From Amycolatopsis lexingtonensis (GTDB taxonomy: Bacteria; Actinomycetota; Actinomycetes; Mycobacteriales; Pseudonocardiaceae), in the NCBI RefSeq assembly GCF_014873755.1, contig NZ_JADBEG010000001.1, positions 2,606,501-2,670,500 of the forward strand: a stretch of DNA of 64,000 nucleotides, given 5' to 3'. The stretch's first letter is position 1. Every line of letters begins with the position of its first letter. Below the pieces are notes generated by a model. That model saw nothing but the letters and a program-made list of their open reading frames with translations, was not told the origin of the DNA and ran no database searches. Made by a program: the position numbers and the translations under genes. Positions 1 through 8,942 of this stretch are shown in pieces.

Positions 1-1526
1 GGCACGCACGGGTGCACGTCACCGCCGCGGGGCCGGGCGCGGTCGGAGTCACGGCGTACGGCACCGACGGCGTCCCGCTCGCCCGGGTGGACTCCATGGT
101 CACGAAGCCGGCCAGCCCGGCGGCCACGATGCTGTACCGCCCGCGCTGGGTGCCGGTGGCGCCGGTCCCGGCCGGTGAGCCGGTGACCGTGCTCGAGGCG
201 CCGGCCGGCGACGTCCGCCCGGCGACCGCCGGCGCGTTGCGGCTCCTGCAGCGGCGGCTCGCCGAACCCGGCCGGCTGGCCCTGGTGACGCGCAACGCGA
301 CCGGGCCTGCCCCCGACCCGGCCGCCGCGGCGGTCTGGGGCCTCGGCTGTTCGGCGGCCGCGGAGTACCCGGGGCGGCTCACGATGGTCGACCTCGACCC
401 CGGTGCGACCGCCGACGTGCCGGGCCTGGTCGGCGACGGCACCGAACCGCAGATCGCCGTCCACGGCGGCGTGCCCCACGTGTTCCGCGTGGCGCGGGCC
501 ACGCCGTCGACCGGACGGCCGATCGATCCGGCCGGCACGGTGCTGATCACCGGCGGCACGGGCGCGCTGGGTGCGCTGGTCGCGCGCCACCTCGTCCGCG
601 CCCACGGCGTCCGGCACCTCCTGCTGGTCAGCCGGAGTGGCCCGGCCGCCCCCGGTGCGGCCGAGCTGGCCGCGCTGGGCCCGGGCGTCCGGATCGTCGC
701 CGCGGATGCCGCCGATCCGGCTCGGATGCGGCGCCTGGTCGAGACGTGCGACCCGCCGCTGACCGCCGTCGTGCACTCGGCCGCTGTGGTCGACGACGGC
801 GTCCTGTCCGCCCAGAGCCCCGAGCGGCTCGACGCGGTGCTGGGCCCGAAGGCGGACGCGGCGCTGGTCCTCGACGAGGTGACGCGCGAGCTGCCGCTGA
901 CGGCGTTCGTGCTGTTCTCCTCGATCGCGGGCACCTTCGGCAAAGCGGGCCAGGCCAACTACGCCGCCGCGAACCGGTTCCTGGACGCGCTCGCGTCCCG
1001 CCGGCGCGCGGCGGGCCTGCCGGCAGTGTCGCTGGCGTGGGGCCTGTGGGAGGTCGGCACCGGGCTCGGCGACCGGATCTCCGCGACCGCCCACCGCCGG
1101 ATCACCGCCTCCGGCGTCACGGGAATGACCGCGGAGCAAGGACTCGAGCTGTTCGACGCGGCACTGGCGTACACCGAGCCCGTGCTGATCCCGGCGCGGT
1201 TCACCCACGCCCCGACGGCGGTGAACCCGCGCCCCGCGCCGGGTTCCCGCCCTTGGCCCCGGCAGCCGGCCGGTTCCGAACTCCGCGACCTCCTGCGCAC
1301 GGAGGTGGCCGCGGTGCTCGGTCACCCGGACCCGCACGCGATCGCGGACGACCGGCCGTTCCCGGAGCTGGGCTTCGATTCGCTGACCACGCTGGAGATC
1401 CGCAACCGCGTCACGGCCCGCGCGGGCATCGACGTCCCGGCGACGGCGCTGTTCGACCACCCGACGGTGGCCACCCTCGCCGAGTACCTCGCGGCGCGGC
1501 TCGGCGCCGCTACCGGATCCCGGTGA
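1..1526 (+). CDS. Modular type I polyketide synthase, C-terminal part (DH end-KR-ACP), 5' truncated by the window
   Basis: The reading frame is already open at base 3, so this is the tail of a larger PKS. The first ~35 residues look like the end of a dehydratase domain. A ketoreductase follows: structural half, then Rossmann motif GGTGALGAL, catalytic Ser in LFSSIAG and Tyr in QANYAAAN. The stretch VVDDG matches the LDD-type signature of B-type ketoreductases, so a D-configured hydroxyl is expected if the domain is active. The ACP carries GFDSL, whose Ser takes the phosphopantetheine arm. The protein stops about 10 residues after the ACP, with no thioesterase and no obvious C-terminal docking helix, so chain release must be handled elsewhere. 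The stop overlaps the convergent methyltransferase gene by 17 nt. Confidence 0.93.
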   Translation, partial: HARVHVTAAGPGAVGVTAYGTDGVPLARVDSMVTKPASPAATMLYRPRWVPVAPVPAGEPVTVLEAPAGDVRPATAGALRLLQRRLAEPGRLALVTRNATGPAPDPAAAAVWGLGCSAAAEYPGRLTMVDLDPGATADVPGLVGDGTEPQIAVHGGVPHVFRVARATPSTGRPIDPAGTVLITGGTGALGALVARHLVRAHGVRHLLLVSRSGPAAPGAAELAALGPGVRIVAADAADPARMRRLVETCDPPLTAVVHSAAVVDDGVLSAQSPERLDAVLGPKADAALVLDEVTRELPLTAFVLFSSIAGTFGKAGQANYAAANRFLDALASRRRAAGLPAVSLAWGLWEVGTGLGDRISATAHRRITASGVTGMTAEQGLELFDAALAYTEPVLIPARFTHAPTAVNPRPAPGSRPWPRQPAGSELRDLLRTEVAAVLGHPDPHAIADDRPFPELGFDSLTTLEIRNRVTARAGIDVPATALFDHPTVATLAEYLAARLGAATGSR

Positions 1527-2409
1527 TGTAGCGGACGCCGCCCATCCGCAAACCGTCGTCCGCCAGGGGCGGCAGTCCGTAGGCGACGAAGAGGTCCCGG
1601 ACGCTGCGCCCGGTCACCGTCCAGCCGAGGCCGGCCAGGTAGGGGGCGGCTTCGTTGCGCGCGCCGAAGTACCGCAGTCCCGCGTGGTCGAGTGCGAAAC
1701 CGTGCTCGCGCCAGCGCGCGGAGATGCGGTCCAGGCTCTCTTTCGTCCGCTCGTCCTCGCCCGGCCGCGGGTTCGGCCGGCTCTCGGTGGCCACCCGGCT
1801 TCCGGGCGCGCTGAGTCCGGTGATGGTGTCCAGCAGCCGGTCCTGCGCCTCCGGTGGCAGATAGCCCAGGAGGCCTTCGGCACTCCACGCCGTCGGCCGG
1901 CCCGGGTCGAACCCGGCGTCACGCAGCGCGTCGGCCCACTCGTCGCGCAGGTCCACCGCGGCCACCCGCCGTTCGGCCGTGGGCACCGCCCCCAGCTCGG
2001 CCAAGGTCCGGGTCTTGAACCCGGCGACCCGCGGCTGGTCGACCTCGAACACCACGGTCCCGGCCGGCCAGGGCAGCCGGTAGGCGCGGGAATCCAGCCC
2101 CGAAGCCAGGATGACGGCCTGGGTGACGCCCGCGTTCGCCGCGTCGAGGAAGAAGTCGTCGTAGAACTTGGTCCGCACCTTGGCGCCGTCGATCGCACCC
2201 CGCCCGACGAGGTCGCCGGGAGCCGTCTCGCCGGTCGCCAGCCGGGTGAGGAGATCGACGCCGACCGCGCGGACGAGCGGCGCGGCGAACGGGTCGTCGA
2301 CGAGGTTCTCACGGCTCGCCACGGCCCGCGCGACGGCGGCGAGGGTGGCGGTCGCCCCGACGCCCGAAGCGGGGTCCCAGCTGTCGCCGTCGTGCCTGAT
2401 GGATGTCAT
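1510..2409 (-). CDS. SAM-dependent methyltransferase, TIGR00027/PF04072 type
   Basis: The 299-aa protein has the family hallmarks: an N-terminal DDPFAAPLV segment, the SAM-binding ASGLDSRAYRL loop and the following VFEVDQPRV strand with its acidic residue. Members are class I O-methyltransferase-like enzymes, very numerous in mycobacteria and Pseudonocardiales, and mostly without a known substrate. The start is the ATG in MTSIRHDG; the reading frame stays open further upstream, but that part overlaps the divergent TetR gene and looks non-coding. It could methylate the product of the neighbouring PKS or be unrelated housekeeping. The divergent TetR gene 79 bp away is its likely regulator. Confidence 0.85.
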   Translation of the reverse strand: MTSIRHDGDSWDPASGVGATATLAAVARAVASRENLVDDPFAAPLVRAVGVDLLTRLATGETAPGDLVGRGAIDGAKVRTKFYDDFFLDAANAGVTQAVILASGLDSRAYRLPWPAGTVVFEVDQPRVAGFKTRTLAELGAVPTAERRVAAVDLRDEWADALRDAGFDPGRPTAWSAEGLLGYLPPEAQDRLLDTITGLSAPGSRVATESRPNPRPGEDERTKESLDRISARWREHGFALDHAGLRYFGARNEAAPYLAGLGWTVTGRSVRDLFVAYGLPPLADDGLRMGGVRYITGIR

Positions 2410-2488
2410 GTCCTGCCCATGCTTTCCGGGGGCCGTTCGCCGGTGGACGGTAACGAACCCGCGTGGCCGTTCACCTAAAGTGAGAGCG
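2410..2488. promoter_or_regulatory. Divergent promoter region between methyltransferase and TetR gene
   Basis: This 79-bp gap must contain both promoters. Two inverted repeats are visible: GTTCG (2435-2439) with CGAAC (2454-2458), and TCAC (2471-2474) with GTGA (2480-2483), the second just upstream of the TetR start. Either could be the TetR operator. The arms are short, so assignment is tentative. Confidence 0.35.
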
Positions 2489-3049
2489 ATGACCGCCCGC
2501 TTGCCTCGCACCGACGCCCGCGACAACCGCACCCGCATCCTGGCCGCGGCCCGCACGGCGTTCGGTTCGGCAGGCTTGGACGTCCCGGTCCGCGAGATAG
2601 CCCGCCGCGCCGAAGTCGGCCCTGCGACGGTGTACCGCCACTTCCCGACCAAGCGGGCCCTCGTCACGGAGGCGTTCACGGACCAGGCGCGCGTTTGGCA
2701 GTCCACGTTGGCCCGGGGCCTCGCCGACCCCGATCCCTGGCGCGGCTTTTGTTCCGCGGTGGAGACGCTGTGCGCGCTGCAGGTGCGTGACCACGGCTTC
2801 ATCGAGGCGGTCAAATCGGCGTATCCGGAGGCGTTGGATTTCGGGTCGATGCGGGCTTCTTCGCTGGCCGCGGCGGCGGAACTGATCCGGCGGGCGAAGG
2901 CCACGGGCCACCTGCGCCCGGACGTCGGCGTGAACGACCTGATCCTGATGATCACGGCGGGCGGCGGCATCAAGGCGGATTCCCCGGCGGCCCGGACCGC
3001 CGCGGCCCGGCGGTTCGGCACGCACGTGATCAGCGCGTTCCAGGCTTGA
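2489..3049 (+). CDS. TetR-family transcriptional repressor
   Basis: The 186-aa protein has a TetR N-terminal helix-turn-helix at residues ~10-55: NRTRILAAARTAFG, then VREIARRAEVGPATVYRHF, then FPTKRALV. The C-terminal ligand domain is compatible with the SCO1712/TetR_C group. The start is the ATG directly after an AAAGTGAGAG stretch that can act as ribosome binding site. It is divergent from the methyltransferase gene and most likely represses itself and that gene; the ligand is unknown. Confidence 0.88.
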   Translation: MTARLPRTDARDNRTRILAAARTAFGSAGLDVPVREIARRAEVGPATVYRHFPTKRALVTEAFTDQARVWQSTLARGLADPDPWRGFCSAVETLCALQVRDHGFIEAVKSAYPEALDFGSMRASSLAAAAELIRRAKATGHLRPDVGVNDLILMITAGGGIKADSPAARTAAARRFGTHVISAFQA

Positions 3050-3080
3050 CCAGCGTGGACGCTGGTCACGGAACGGCTTT

Positions 3081-3989
3081 GTGGATGTGGTCCAGCTGGG
3101 TCATGATCACGCCGTGGAACTCGACTGGGGCTACTTTCGTCAGCTGTACGAAGGCTTGCTCGCTCACGATGACGACGCCGCCGGCCGCCGGGCATACCTG
3201 AGCGGTCAGGGGCCGACCGTGGCTGACCACTTGGCCGAGTTGGAGCCGCTGCGGAAACGGGAACGAATACCTGCCGGCGGCTACTCCGGGGACGACGAGC
3301 AGCTGTGGCGGATCATGAAGCTGTACGGCCTCAGCCGGGTCAGCGACTACCTGATCGAACGGTTCTGCACGCAGGGCGAGCCGCCCGCGGTGCACCAGGA
3401 GTTCTTCTCCGGCCTCGGGCTGACCCCGTTCGACCACGCCGAGGCGTTCTCCCCGTTCCACCACGAGGTCTTCGCCGTGGTGCAGGACCCGGCCGCGACG
3501 CGCGTGACCGTGGAGGAGGTGTTGTGGCCCGGCCTGTGGTTCGGCGACCTGCTGTTCAGCCGTGCCGGTGTGCGGGTGCGGGCACCGCGGCACCTCATCG
3601 ACGCCACGGCGGCCAAGACCTCGACGCTGTATTTCACTTTCCGCCGCCAGCCGCGCCCGACCGCTGACCTGTCGCACGGCTGGGGTTCGAACTCCCAGTG
3701 GCGGACATCTTTCAGCCGGTTCTACTCCGACGAGGAGGGCCTGCACCTCAACTGGGACGGCGAGGTGGACATCGCCGTCGATCCTCCGGCGCCGCGGGCC
3801 GGTTGGTCCGAGGACGAGATGGAGCCGCTGGACCAGCGCCGGGAACTGCTGCTGCACCGCTGTCTCGTCCGCGGGCCGCTGCCGGCCGACGAAGGTGATC
3901 GGCATCCCTTCGGCGATCGGCTCAGCCTCCGCGCCGCGGAGTGGCCGCTGCGTCCGGAGTCACTCGTGCACGTGCCGTGGACCGAATAA
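3081..3989 (+). CDS. Conserved-type hypothetical protein
   Basis: The ORF encodes 302 aa from GTG 3081. A second GTG at 3114, giving MELDWGYFRQLYEGL, is an equally likely start because it begins at the first helix-like, well-coded segment. The protein is acidic and rich in aromatic residues (WGSNSQWRTSFSRFY), with no transmembrane segment, signal peptide or motif I recognise. Codon use is normal for the region. It stands alone between a TetR gene and a convergent membrane-protein gene whose stop lies 6 bp from its own. Confidence 0.7.
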   Translation: MDVVQLGHDHAVELDWGYFRQLYEGLLAHDDDAAGRRAYLSGQGPTVADHLAELEPLRKRERIPAGGYSGDDEQLWRIMKLYGLSRVSDYLIERFCTQGEPPAVHQEFFSGLGLTPFDHAEAFSPFHHEVFAVVQDPAATRVTVEEVLWPGLWFGDLLFSRAGVRVRAPRHLIDATAAKTSTLYFTFRRQPRPTADLSHGWGSNSQWRTSFSRFYSDEEGLHLNWDGEVDIAVDPPAPRAGWSEDEMEPLDQRRELLLHRCLVRGPLPADEGDRHPFGDRLSLRAAEWPLRPESLVHVPWTE

Positions 3990-3994
3990 GTCGT

Positions 3995-5095
3995 TCAGGC
4001 GTATCGGGTCGGTCTGGGAAACGGGGCGGCCATCGAGGAGGCGAGCACCGCTTCGAAGTCGGGCGGCGGTGTCCAGCGTGGTGGCTTCTCCGCCGGAATG
4101 GGCTCGCCGCGCACGGCTTGGCACAGCGAGTGCTGGGCGAACGTGACGGACAAGTCAGTCTCCGGGCCGGGATCGCGGAGAAACCGCAGCGCGGTCCGGT
4201 ACCGCTCGGCGAGTTCGGTGTCCTTGACGAGGTGGAGCAGCGGGTCGTCGCCGGCGGGCAGCCTTGCCTCGCGTGTGAAGCTCGTCAGCCGGCGCAGCAT
4301 GAACGCCGCGACGGTTTCGCCGGTGAGCTGACCGGTGATCTCCTGGACGTCGTCCGGATCGTAGACGTCGATCGCGCGGGTGTTCCCGTTCATGGCGGCG
4401 GCCCGGGGCACGAAGACATCGCATCGGACGCCGAGTTCGTCCGCTACCACGGGCACGGCGTCGGCGGGTATGTCCCACACCTCGGCGACTTGCGTGCGCC
4501 GAAACCAGCGATCGCGAGTCGGATTCAGCCGGTCGACGACCTTCCGGTGTTCGACCTCGACGCCGGGCAGGGTGCTCAGCCACTCCGCCAGGGTCCGGGC
4601 GTCCACGTCGATCCGCTCGGCGCCCCGGACGGTCTCGTCCGCCAGGCACACCTCCAGTTCGACACCGGCGGGTTCGGCGAGCTTCACGTGTTCGACGACG
4701 GCGATCGACCGCAACGCACTGGTCTGCGACGCCCCGGACAGTCGTTTGACGAGCACCCGCGCCGGGTTCTCCGCCGGGTTCAGCTCGACCCACCGCGCGG
4801 CGGAACGCAGGCTCCACGGCATCGCGACCGACAGCACCAAACCGAGGGCGGCGAGGACGCCGCCGAGCACCAGGGCGGTGTGCCACATCGTGGCCCAGCC
4901 GAAGAAGACCGCGACCACGGGGAGGACCACGACGGCGAGCAGCGGGCCCGCAACCGCGAACGGGATGGCCAAGCCGCCGGCCCACGTCTTGGTCAGCAGG
5001 CGCGTGACGCGCGGCACGAACACCAGCCGCACCGTCCCGGACGACGTCGCCACGACCGGCCGCAGCTCCTCGGGAACGGCTGAGGAAACGTCCAT
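3995..5095 (-). CDS. Hypothetical membrane protein with two N-terminal transmembrane helices
   Basis: The 366-aa protein has two adjacent hydrophobic helices at residues ~42-65 (GLAIPFAVAGPLLAVVVLPVV) and ~70-95, followed by a ~270-residue soluble domain probably facing the cytoplasm. No catalytic motif is recognisable. The C-terminal half is rich in charged residues and ends in a short Pro-rich tail. It appears to be a single-gene unit convergent with the gene to its left and preceded by a 99-bp gap after a TetR gene on the same strand. Function unknown. Confidence 0.7.
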   Translation of the reverse strand: MDVSSAVPEELRPVVATSSGTVRLVFVPRVTRLLTKTWAGGLAIPFAVAGPLLAVVVLPVVAVFFGWATMWHTALVLGGVLAALGLVLSVAMPWSLRSAARWVELNPAENPARVLVKRLSGASQTSALRSIAVVEHVKLAEPAGVELEVCLADETVRGAERIDVDARTLAEWLSTLPGVEVEHRKVVDRLNPTRDRWFRRTQVAEVWDIPADAVPVVADELGVRCDVFVPRAAAMNGNTRAIDVYDPDDVQEITGQLTGETVAAFMLRRLTSFTREARLPAGDDPLLHLVKDTELAERYRTALRFLRDPGPETDLSVTFAQHSLCQAVRGEPIPAEKPPRWTPPPDFEAVLASSMAAPFPRPTRYA

Positions 5096-5194
5096 GGGAA
5101 ACTCCCCCGATCGACGCCAGAGGTCGTCAGGCTACCTCGTGCGGTGCCGAATCGAGGATGTCGGCAAAAGCGCCGTCATCACCTGAGGAGCAGC

Positions 5195-5773
5195 TCAACG
5201 TGGTGCGGCGCGCCAGCCGTGTTCGAGGATGGCGAACGCGGCTTCGACGGTGCGGGCCGGATCTTCGGCGCGGATCGCGAGCGCCGAGGTTTCCAGCGCG
5301 AAGTGGGCCAGCGCGGCGCATCCGGGATCGGTTTCGGGTGCGCCGGTTTCGGCGGCGAGGGCGCGGCTGAGCGCGTCCTCGTGCCGCATCCACATCCGGT
5401 GCCAGTACTCGCTCAGTGCCGGCGTGCCGCGCACGAGGGTCATGAATTCCGACGCCCCGTCGGCGGCGGCGCCGCGCTCGACGCGGGCCAGCGTGTGCTC
5501 CCGCAGCGCGGCGAGCACCGAAGTGCCCGGCGCGCGGTCGCGCACAGCGGCGATCAGGGCCTCCTCGATGTCGGCGTCCCGGTCGAAGACGAGGGATTCC
5601 TTGCTGGGGAAGTGTTTCTGCAGGGTCGTGGTGGACACGTCGGCGGCGTCGGCGATCTCGCGGACGCCCACGTTGTCGTAGCCGCGTTCGAGGAACAGCC
5701 GCAGGGCCGCGTCGGCCAGCGCCCGGTGGGTCGCCGCCTTCTTGCGCTCCCGCCTGCCCATCCCGGTCGTCAT
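5195..5773 (-). CDS. TetR-family repressor, probable regulator of the adjacent FAD monooxygenase
   Basis: The 192-aa protein has an N-terminal HTH (ALADAALRLFLERG, VREIADAADVSTTTLQKHF, PSKESLVF) and an all-helical C-terminal domain. The ATG at 5773 begins MTTGMGRRERKKAATHRAL, a typical basic leader before helix 1. The gene diverges from the monooxygenase gene with 70 bp between the starts, and that gap contains strong repeats (5791-5820). By the usual logic of such pairs it represses the monooxygenase until a substrate-like ligand binds. Confidence 0.88.
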   Translation of the reverse strand: MTTGMGRRERKKAATHRALADAALRLFLERGYDNVGVREIADAADVSTTTLQKHFPSKESLVFDRDADIEEALIAAVRDRAPGTSVLAALREHTLARVERGAAADGASEFMTLVRGTPALSEYWHRMWMRHEDALSRALAAETGAPETDPGCAALAHFALETSALAIRAEDPARTVEAAFAILEHGWRAAPR

Positions 5774-5790
5774 GCCTTGACGATACCACT

Positions 5791-5820
5791 AGTTGTACGG
5801 TGTACTCAGTTGTACCGTGT
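5791..5820. promoter_or_regulatory. Putative TetR operator: tandem repeat with embedded inverted repeat
   Basis: AGTTGTACGGTGT (5791-5803) and AGTTGTACCGTGT (5808-5820) are direct repeats matching at 12 of 13 positions, 17 bp start to start. Within them ACGGT (5797-5801) and ACCGT (5814-5818) form an inverted repeat. The site lies between the two divergent start codons, where a TetR operator is expected. Confidence 0.6.
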
Positions 5821-5843
5821 CACTTTTGGCTCGAGGAGTTCCG

Positions 5844-7391
5844 ATGACGGTTCGTGTTCCGGTTCTGATCAGCGGTGGCGGCATCGCCGGGCTGACCGCC
5901 GCCCTGCTGCTGCGGCGCGAAGGGGTGTATCCGGTGCTGGCCGAGAAGCACGCCGGTGTGTCGCCGCAGCCGAAGGCGCGCCGGTTCAACCCGCGCAGCA
6001 CCGAAGTGTTCCGCCTGCTGGGCCTGGCGGCCGAGGTCGCCGAGGCGAGTGCGCCACTGGCGTCGTTCACCGAGGTGCTCGCCGGTCCGACACTGGCCGC
6101 CGCCCGGGTACGGGAAATGACCGGTACCATGCGGCAACGGCGGCTGCAGCAGGCGAAGATTCCCGAGCTGAGCCCGGGACCGAACGTCTTGTGCCCGCAG
6201 GTCGTGCTGGAGCCGATCCTGCGCCGGGCCGCCGAAGAACGGGGCGTGTCCGTGCGGCTCGGCACCGAACTGGTGTCCTTCACCCAAGACGACGACAGGG
6301 TGACCGCGCTGCTGAAGCCCGTGGACGGCGAGCCGTACGAGCTGAGCGCGGACTACCTGATCGCCGCCGACGGCGCCCGCAGTCCCATCCGCACGGCACT
6401 GGGCATCCCGCGCGGCGGCCACGGTCATCTCGCCGACAACCTCGACCTCTACTTCCGCGCCGATCTCACCGAGCTCGCGCGGGAAAAACCGTTCAACCTG
6501 TGCGAGATCGACAACCCGGTGGCCTCGGGCGCCTTCCTCTCGGTCAACGGCACGGACCGCTGGCTGTTCTCGACGGCCGACTTCCCGGAGGCGCACACGC
6601 TCGGCGACGGCGACTGGCACGACCTCCTGCGCATCGTGACCGGCATCCCGGACCTCGACGTCGAACTGCTCAGCCGGTCGCACTGGGAGTCGGCGATGCG
6701 CGTGGCCGACCGGTTCCGCGACGGCCGCGTGTTCCTGGTGGGCGACGCCGCGCACATGATGCCCCCGATGGCCGCGGCCGGCGCCAACACCGCCATCGCC
6801 GACGCGGCCAACCTCGCCTGGAAGCTCGCGGCCGTACTGGCCGGACAGGCGGCGCCCGCCCTCCTCGACACCTACCACGCCGAACGCCGTCCGGCCGGCT
6901 ACGCGATCGCCGAAGCCTCCAGCACGGTCCGCGGGCACGTCGGCGACATGCTGGCCGCCTTCACCAAGCCCGACAGCCGGCACGACGACCTGCCGGCCAC
7001 GATGTTCGGCACCCAGTACCCCGAAGGCGCGTTCGTGACCGACGGCCGCGACCCCGCGCCCGTCGACCACTACGCCCCGGCGGGCCGTCCCGGCACGCGT
7101 GTGCCCCACGCCTGGCTCGACGCCCGGACGTCCACTGTGGACCTCGCCGGGCCCGGCCTGACCCTGCTCACCGGCCCGGACAACGGACGCTGGATCGCCG
7201 AAGCGGATCGTCTCGGGTTGCGCGTGGCCACGGTGTCGCACCCGGACTGGCTCGCCGAGGTCTGCTTGCCCGCCGACGGCGCTCTGCTGCTGCGTCCGGA
7301 CGTCATCGTCGCCTGGCACTCGGCAGGCGGCACGCCACTCGCCGAGGCAGTGACCCGGGTGCTCGGCACCGCGGCGGGCGTCCCCGCGTAA
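5844..7391 (+). CDS. FAD-dependent aromatic-ring monooxygenase (PheA/TfdB group)
   Basis: The 515-aa protein begins with the dinucleotide-binding fold GGGIAGLTAALLLRREG and has the DG motif (IAADGARSPIR) and the GD motif (FLVGDAAHMMPP) of class A flavoprotein hydroxylases, then a thioredoxin-like C-terminal domain. Such enzymes use NAD(P)H and O2 to hydroxylate phenols or polyketides. The start is the ATG at 5844, preceded by GAGGAG; an in-frame ATG at 5793 would lie inside the operator and is unlikely. The substrate could be a xenobiotic or a polyketide; nothing in the context decides. Confidence 0.9.
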   Translation: MTVRVPVLISGGGIAGLTAALLLRREGVYPVLAEKHAGVSPQPKARRFNPRSTEVFRLLGLAAEVAEASAPLASFTEVLAGPTLAAARVREMTGTMRQRRLQQAKIPELSPGPNVLCPQVVLEPILRRAAEERGVSVRLGTELVSFTQDDDRVTALLKPVDGEPYELSADYLIAADGARSPIRTALGIPRGGHGHLADNLDLYFRADLTELAREKPFNLCEIDNPVASGAFLSVNGTDRWLFSTADFPEAHTLGDGDWHDLLRIVTGIPDLDVELLSRSHWESAMRVADRFRDGRVFLVGDAAHMMPPMAAAGANTAIADAANLAWKLAAVLAGQAAPALLDTYHAERRPAGYAIAEASSTVRGHVGDMLAAFTKPDSRHDDLPATMFGTQYPEGAFVTDGRDPAPVDHYAPAGRPGTRVPHAWLDARTSTVDLAGPGLTLLTGPDNGRWIAEADRLGLRVATVSHPDWLAEVCLPADGALLLRPDVIVAWHSAGGTPLAEAVTRVLGTAAGVPA

Positions 7392-7513
7392 CGGGCAAAT
7401 CAGCCGCCGGTTGTGCTGTGCGGTGCGATCAGGATCCAGTCGCGTACGGCTGCCGTACGACAGGACTCGCGAAAATGGCGAGCGGTTGGAGCGCCGCGTG
7501 CCATGCTCGGATC

Positions 7514-7933
7514 ATGGCCGACCGTGGAGACGACCTTCCTGTACTGACCATCGACGGAGCCCGCTTCTCCGACTTCGACGGGTTCACCTGCGAGTTCTCA
7601 CGGCTGCTCCGTGACCACACGTGGCAAGGGAACCTCGATGCCTTCGACGACATCCTCGGTGGCGGTTTCGGGACGCCCGACGGCGGCTGGATTTTGAGGT
7701 GGCTCAACTCGAGGCGGTCAAGGTCCGCGCTCGGCTACCAGGCGACAGTCCGAAGGCGAGAGCAGCTTCTCCTCACCTGCCACCCGTCGAACCGTCCGAC
7801 CATCCACGCCGAGATCGTCAACGCCGAGCGCGGCGAAGGCCCGACGCTGTTCGACGAGATCGTCGGGATCATTCGCGATCACGGACCGGATGAGGACGGG
7901 ACTCGAGACGGCATCCGTCTCGAGTTGCTCTGA
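7514..7933 (+). CDS. Barstar-family ribonuclease-inhibitor-like protein
   Basis: The 139-aa protein matches the barstar layout: a short strand (LTIDGARFSDFDGF), a helix (CEFSRLLRD), then the region with acidic and aromatic contact residues (NLDAFDDILGGGFG) and a C-terminal strand-helix. Barstars bind and block barnase-type RNases. No RNase gene is recognisable next to it, so its partner, if any, is elsewhere or is a toxin domain of another type. The ATG at 7514 was chosen; another lies at 7475. Confidence 0.7.
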   Translation: MADRGDDLPVLTIDGARFSDFDGFTCEFSRLLRDHTWQGNLDAFDDILGGGFGTPDGGWILRWLNSRRSRSALGYQATVRRREQLLLTCHPSNRPTIHAEIVNAERGEGPTLFDEIVGIIRDHGPDEDGTRDGIRLELL

Positions 7934-8015
7934 CCGAGCAGAGCAAAGGCGACACTCGCTCATCGGCATGAGCGTGCGTTGACCCGGCAGCAAGGTTGAT
8001 GGCAGGGCGTTGGCG

Positions 8016-8690
8016 CTACGGAAACGGCCGCCATGACGGTGGAGGGTCTTGCGCGCGTTGGGCCTCGACGGAGGTTCGGCGGTCACCGTGGAAGAGCGCC
8101 CGCCACCAACGTCTCCCTGCTGCGGTGAACTCCTCCACGGGAATCGGGCTACCGTCGAACCGTTCGACGGCCAGCTCCGTGAAGTCGACGACACCCTCGA
8201 TGCAGTGCGGCAAGAAGCCGTCGAGTCCGGGAAGGCCGCACTCGTTGAACCAGTACAGCGAGTGCGCTGCCCCGGCCGGCTCCCGGGTGTGCGCCAAACT
8301 GATCACCGAGGGCCAGTCGTCGGTCAGGTCGGGGTCGTCGAGGAACTTCCAGCCGTACATCGACCCCGGCACCGCGATCGAGGCAAAGAACTCCTCGACC
8401 GCGTCGAAGTCACGCAGTGGGATCGCGGGCCCGTACCGGGGACTTTCGGCTGGTCGCTCACGGCGCAAGAGCACTCGGACCGTGGAGACCCCGGACAGGA
8501 CCAGGGCCCTGCGCGGGTCCGGGTCGGCTGGACCGTGCTCGGGCAGCGTAAGCACGTGAAGCAGGATCACGACGCGTCCGTCCGGCCTCAGGCGAAGTCC
8601 GGCCACCGTAGCCTCGTTCAGTGCTTCGTCGAGATCTTCCGCGACCCACGCGACCATGACCGTGATGATCGCCGGTCCACGGGCCGGCAT
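8016..8690 (-). CDS. Hypothetical protein
   Basis: The ORF encodes 224 aa from ATG 8690; the in-frame ATG at 8657 (MVAWVAEDLDEAL) is a plausible alternative start. The protein is soluble, Pro- and Asp-rich, with the aromatic segment VPGSMYGWKFLDD and a C-terminal Arg-rich tail. I recognise no family. It is convergent with the barstar gene and divergent from a small zinc-ribbon-like gene. Size and composition would fit an immunity or accessory protein, but there is no direct evidence. Confidence 0.6.
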   Translation of the reverse strand: MPARGPAIITVMVAWVAEDLDEALNEATVAGLRLRPDGRVVILLHVLTLPEHGPADPDPRRALVLSGVSTVRVLLRRERPAESPRYGPAIPLRDFDAVEEFFASIAVPGSMYGWKFLDDPDLTDDWPSVISLAHTREPAGAAHSLYWFNECGLPGLDGFLPHCIEGVVDFTELAVERFDGSPIPVEEFTAAGRRWWRALFHGDRRTSVEAQRAQDPPPSWRPFP

Positions 8691-8741
8691 GAGAACCTGG
8701 GTCGCATAGTGATCCGGATGCTCGCGTCAGGGGAGGCACCA

Positions 8742-8942
8742 GTGAGCCGCTCAGCGTGGCTACAGGCGGCCGTTCGGGTTACCGAGGGCGTTCGAGAAAA
8801 CCTGCGCTGCCCGGAAAATGACGATGACTTCCTGGAAGTGGAATGGTTCCCGTATACCGACAGCGGCAGCGGCGAGTACAGGCTGCGCTGCCCGTCGTGT
8901 GGTGCTGAAAACTGGATGCGGCACCACCGAGATCCTCAGTAA
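8742..8942 (+). CDS. Small zinc-ribbon-like protein
   Basis: The 66-aa ORF starts at GTG 8742 with GGGGAGG 5 nt upstream. Cysteines appear in NLRCPENDDDF and in RLRCPSCGAENW; the CPSC knuckle plus one upstream Cys suggests a small metal-binding ribbon, although the fourth ligand is not obvious (the HH near the C-terminus could serve). It ends 7 nt inside the convergent 53-aa gene. Function unknown. Confidence 0.55.
   Translation: MSRSAWLQAAVRVTEGVRENLRCPENDDDFLEVEWFPYTDSGSGEYRLRCPSCGAENWMRHHRDPQ

Noticed and set aside
1300..1526. Thioesterase or reductive release domain at the PKS end
   Set aside because: The coding frame stops about 10 residues after the ACP.
5793..5843. Upstream ATG for the FAD monooxygenase
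   Set aside because: It lies inside the repressor repeats and lacks a ribosome binding site, whereas ATG 5844 has GAGGAG.
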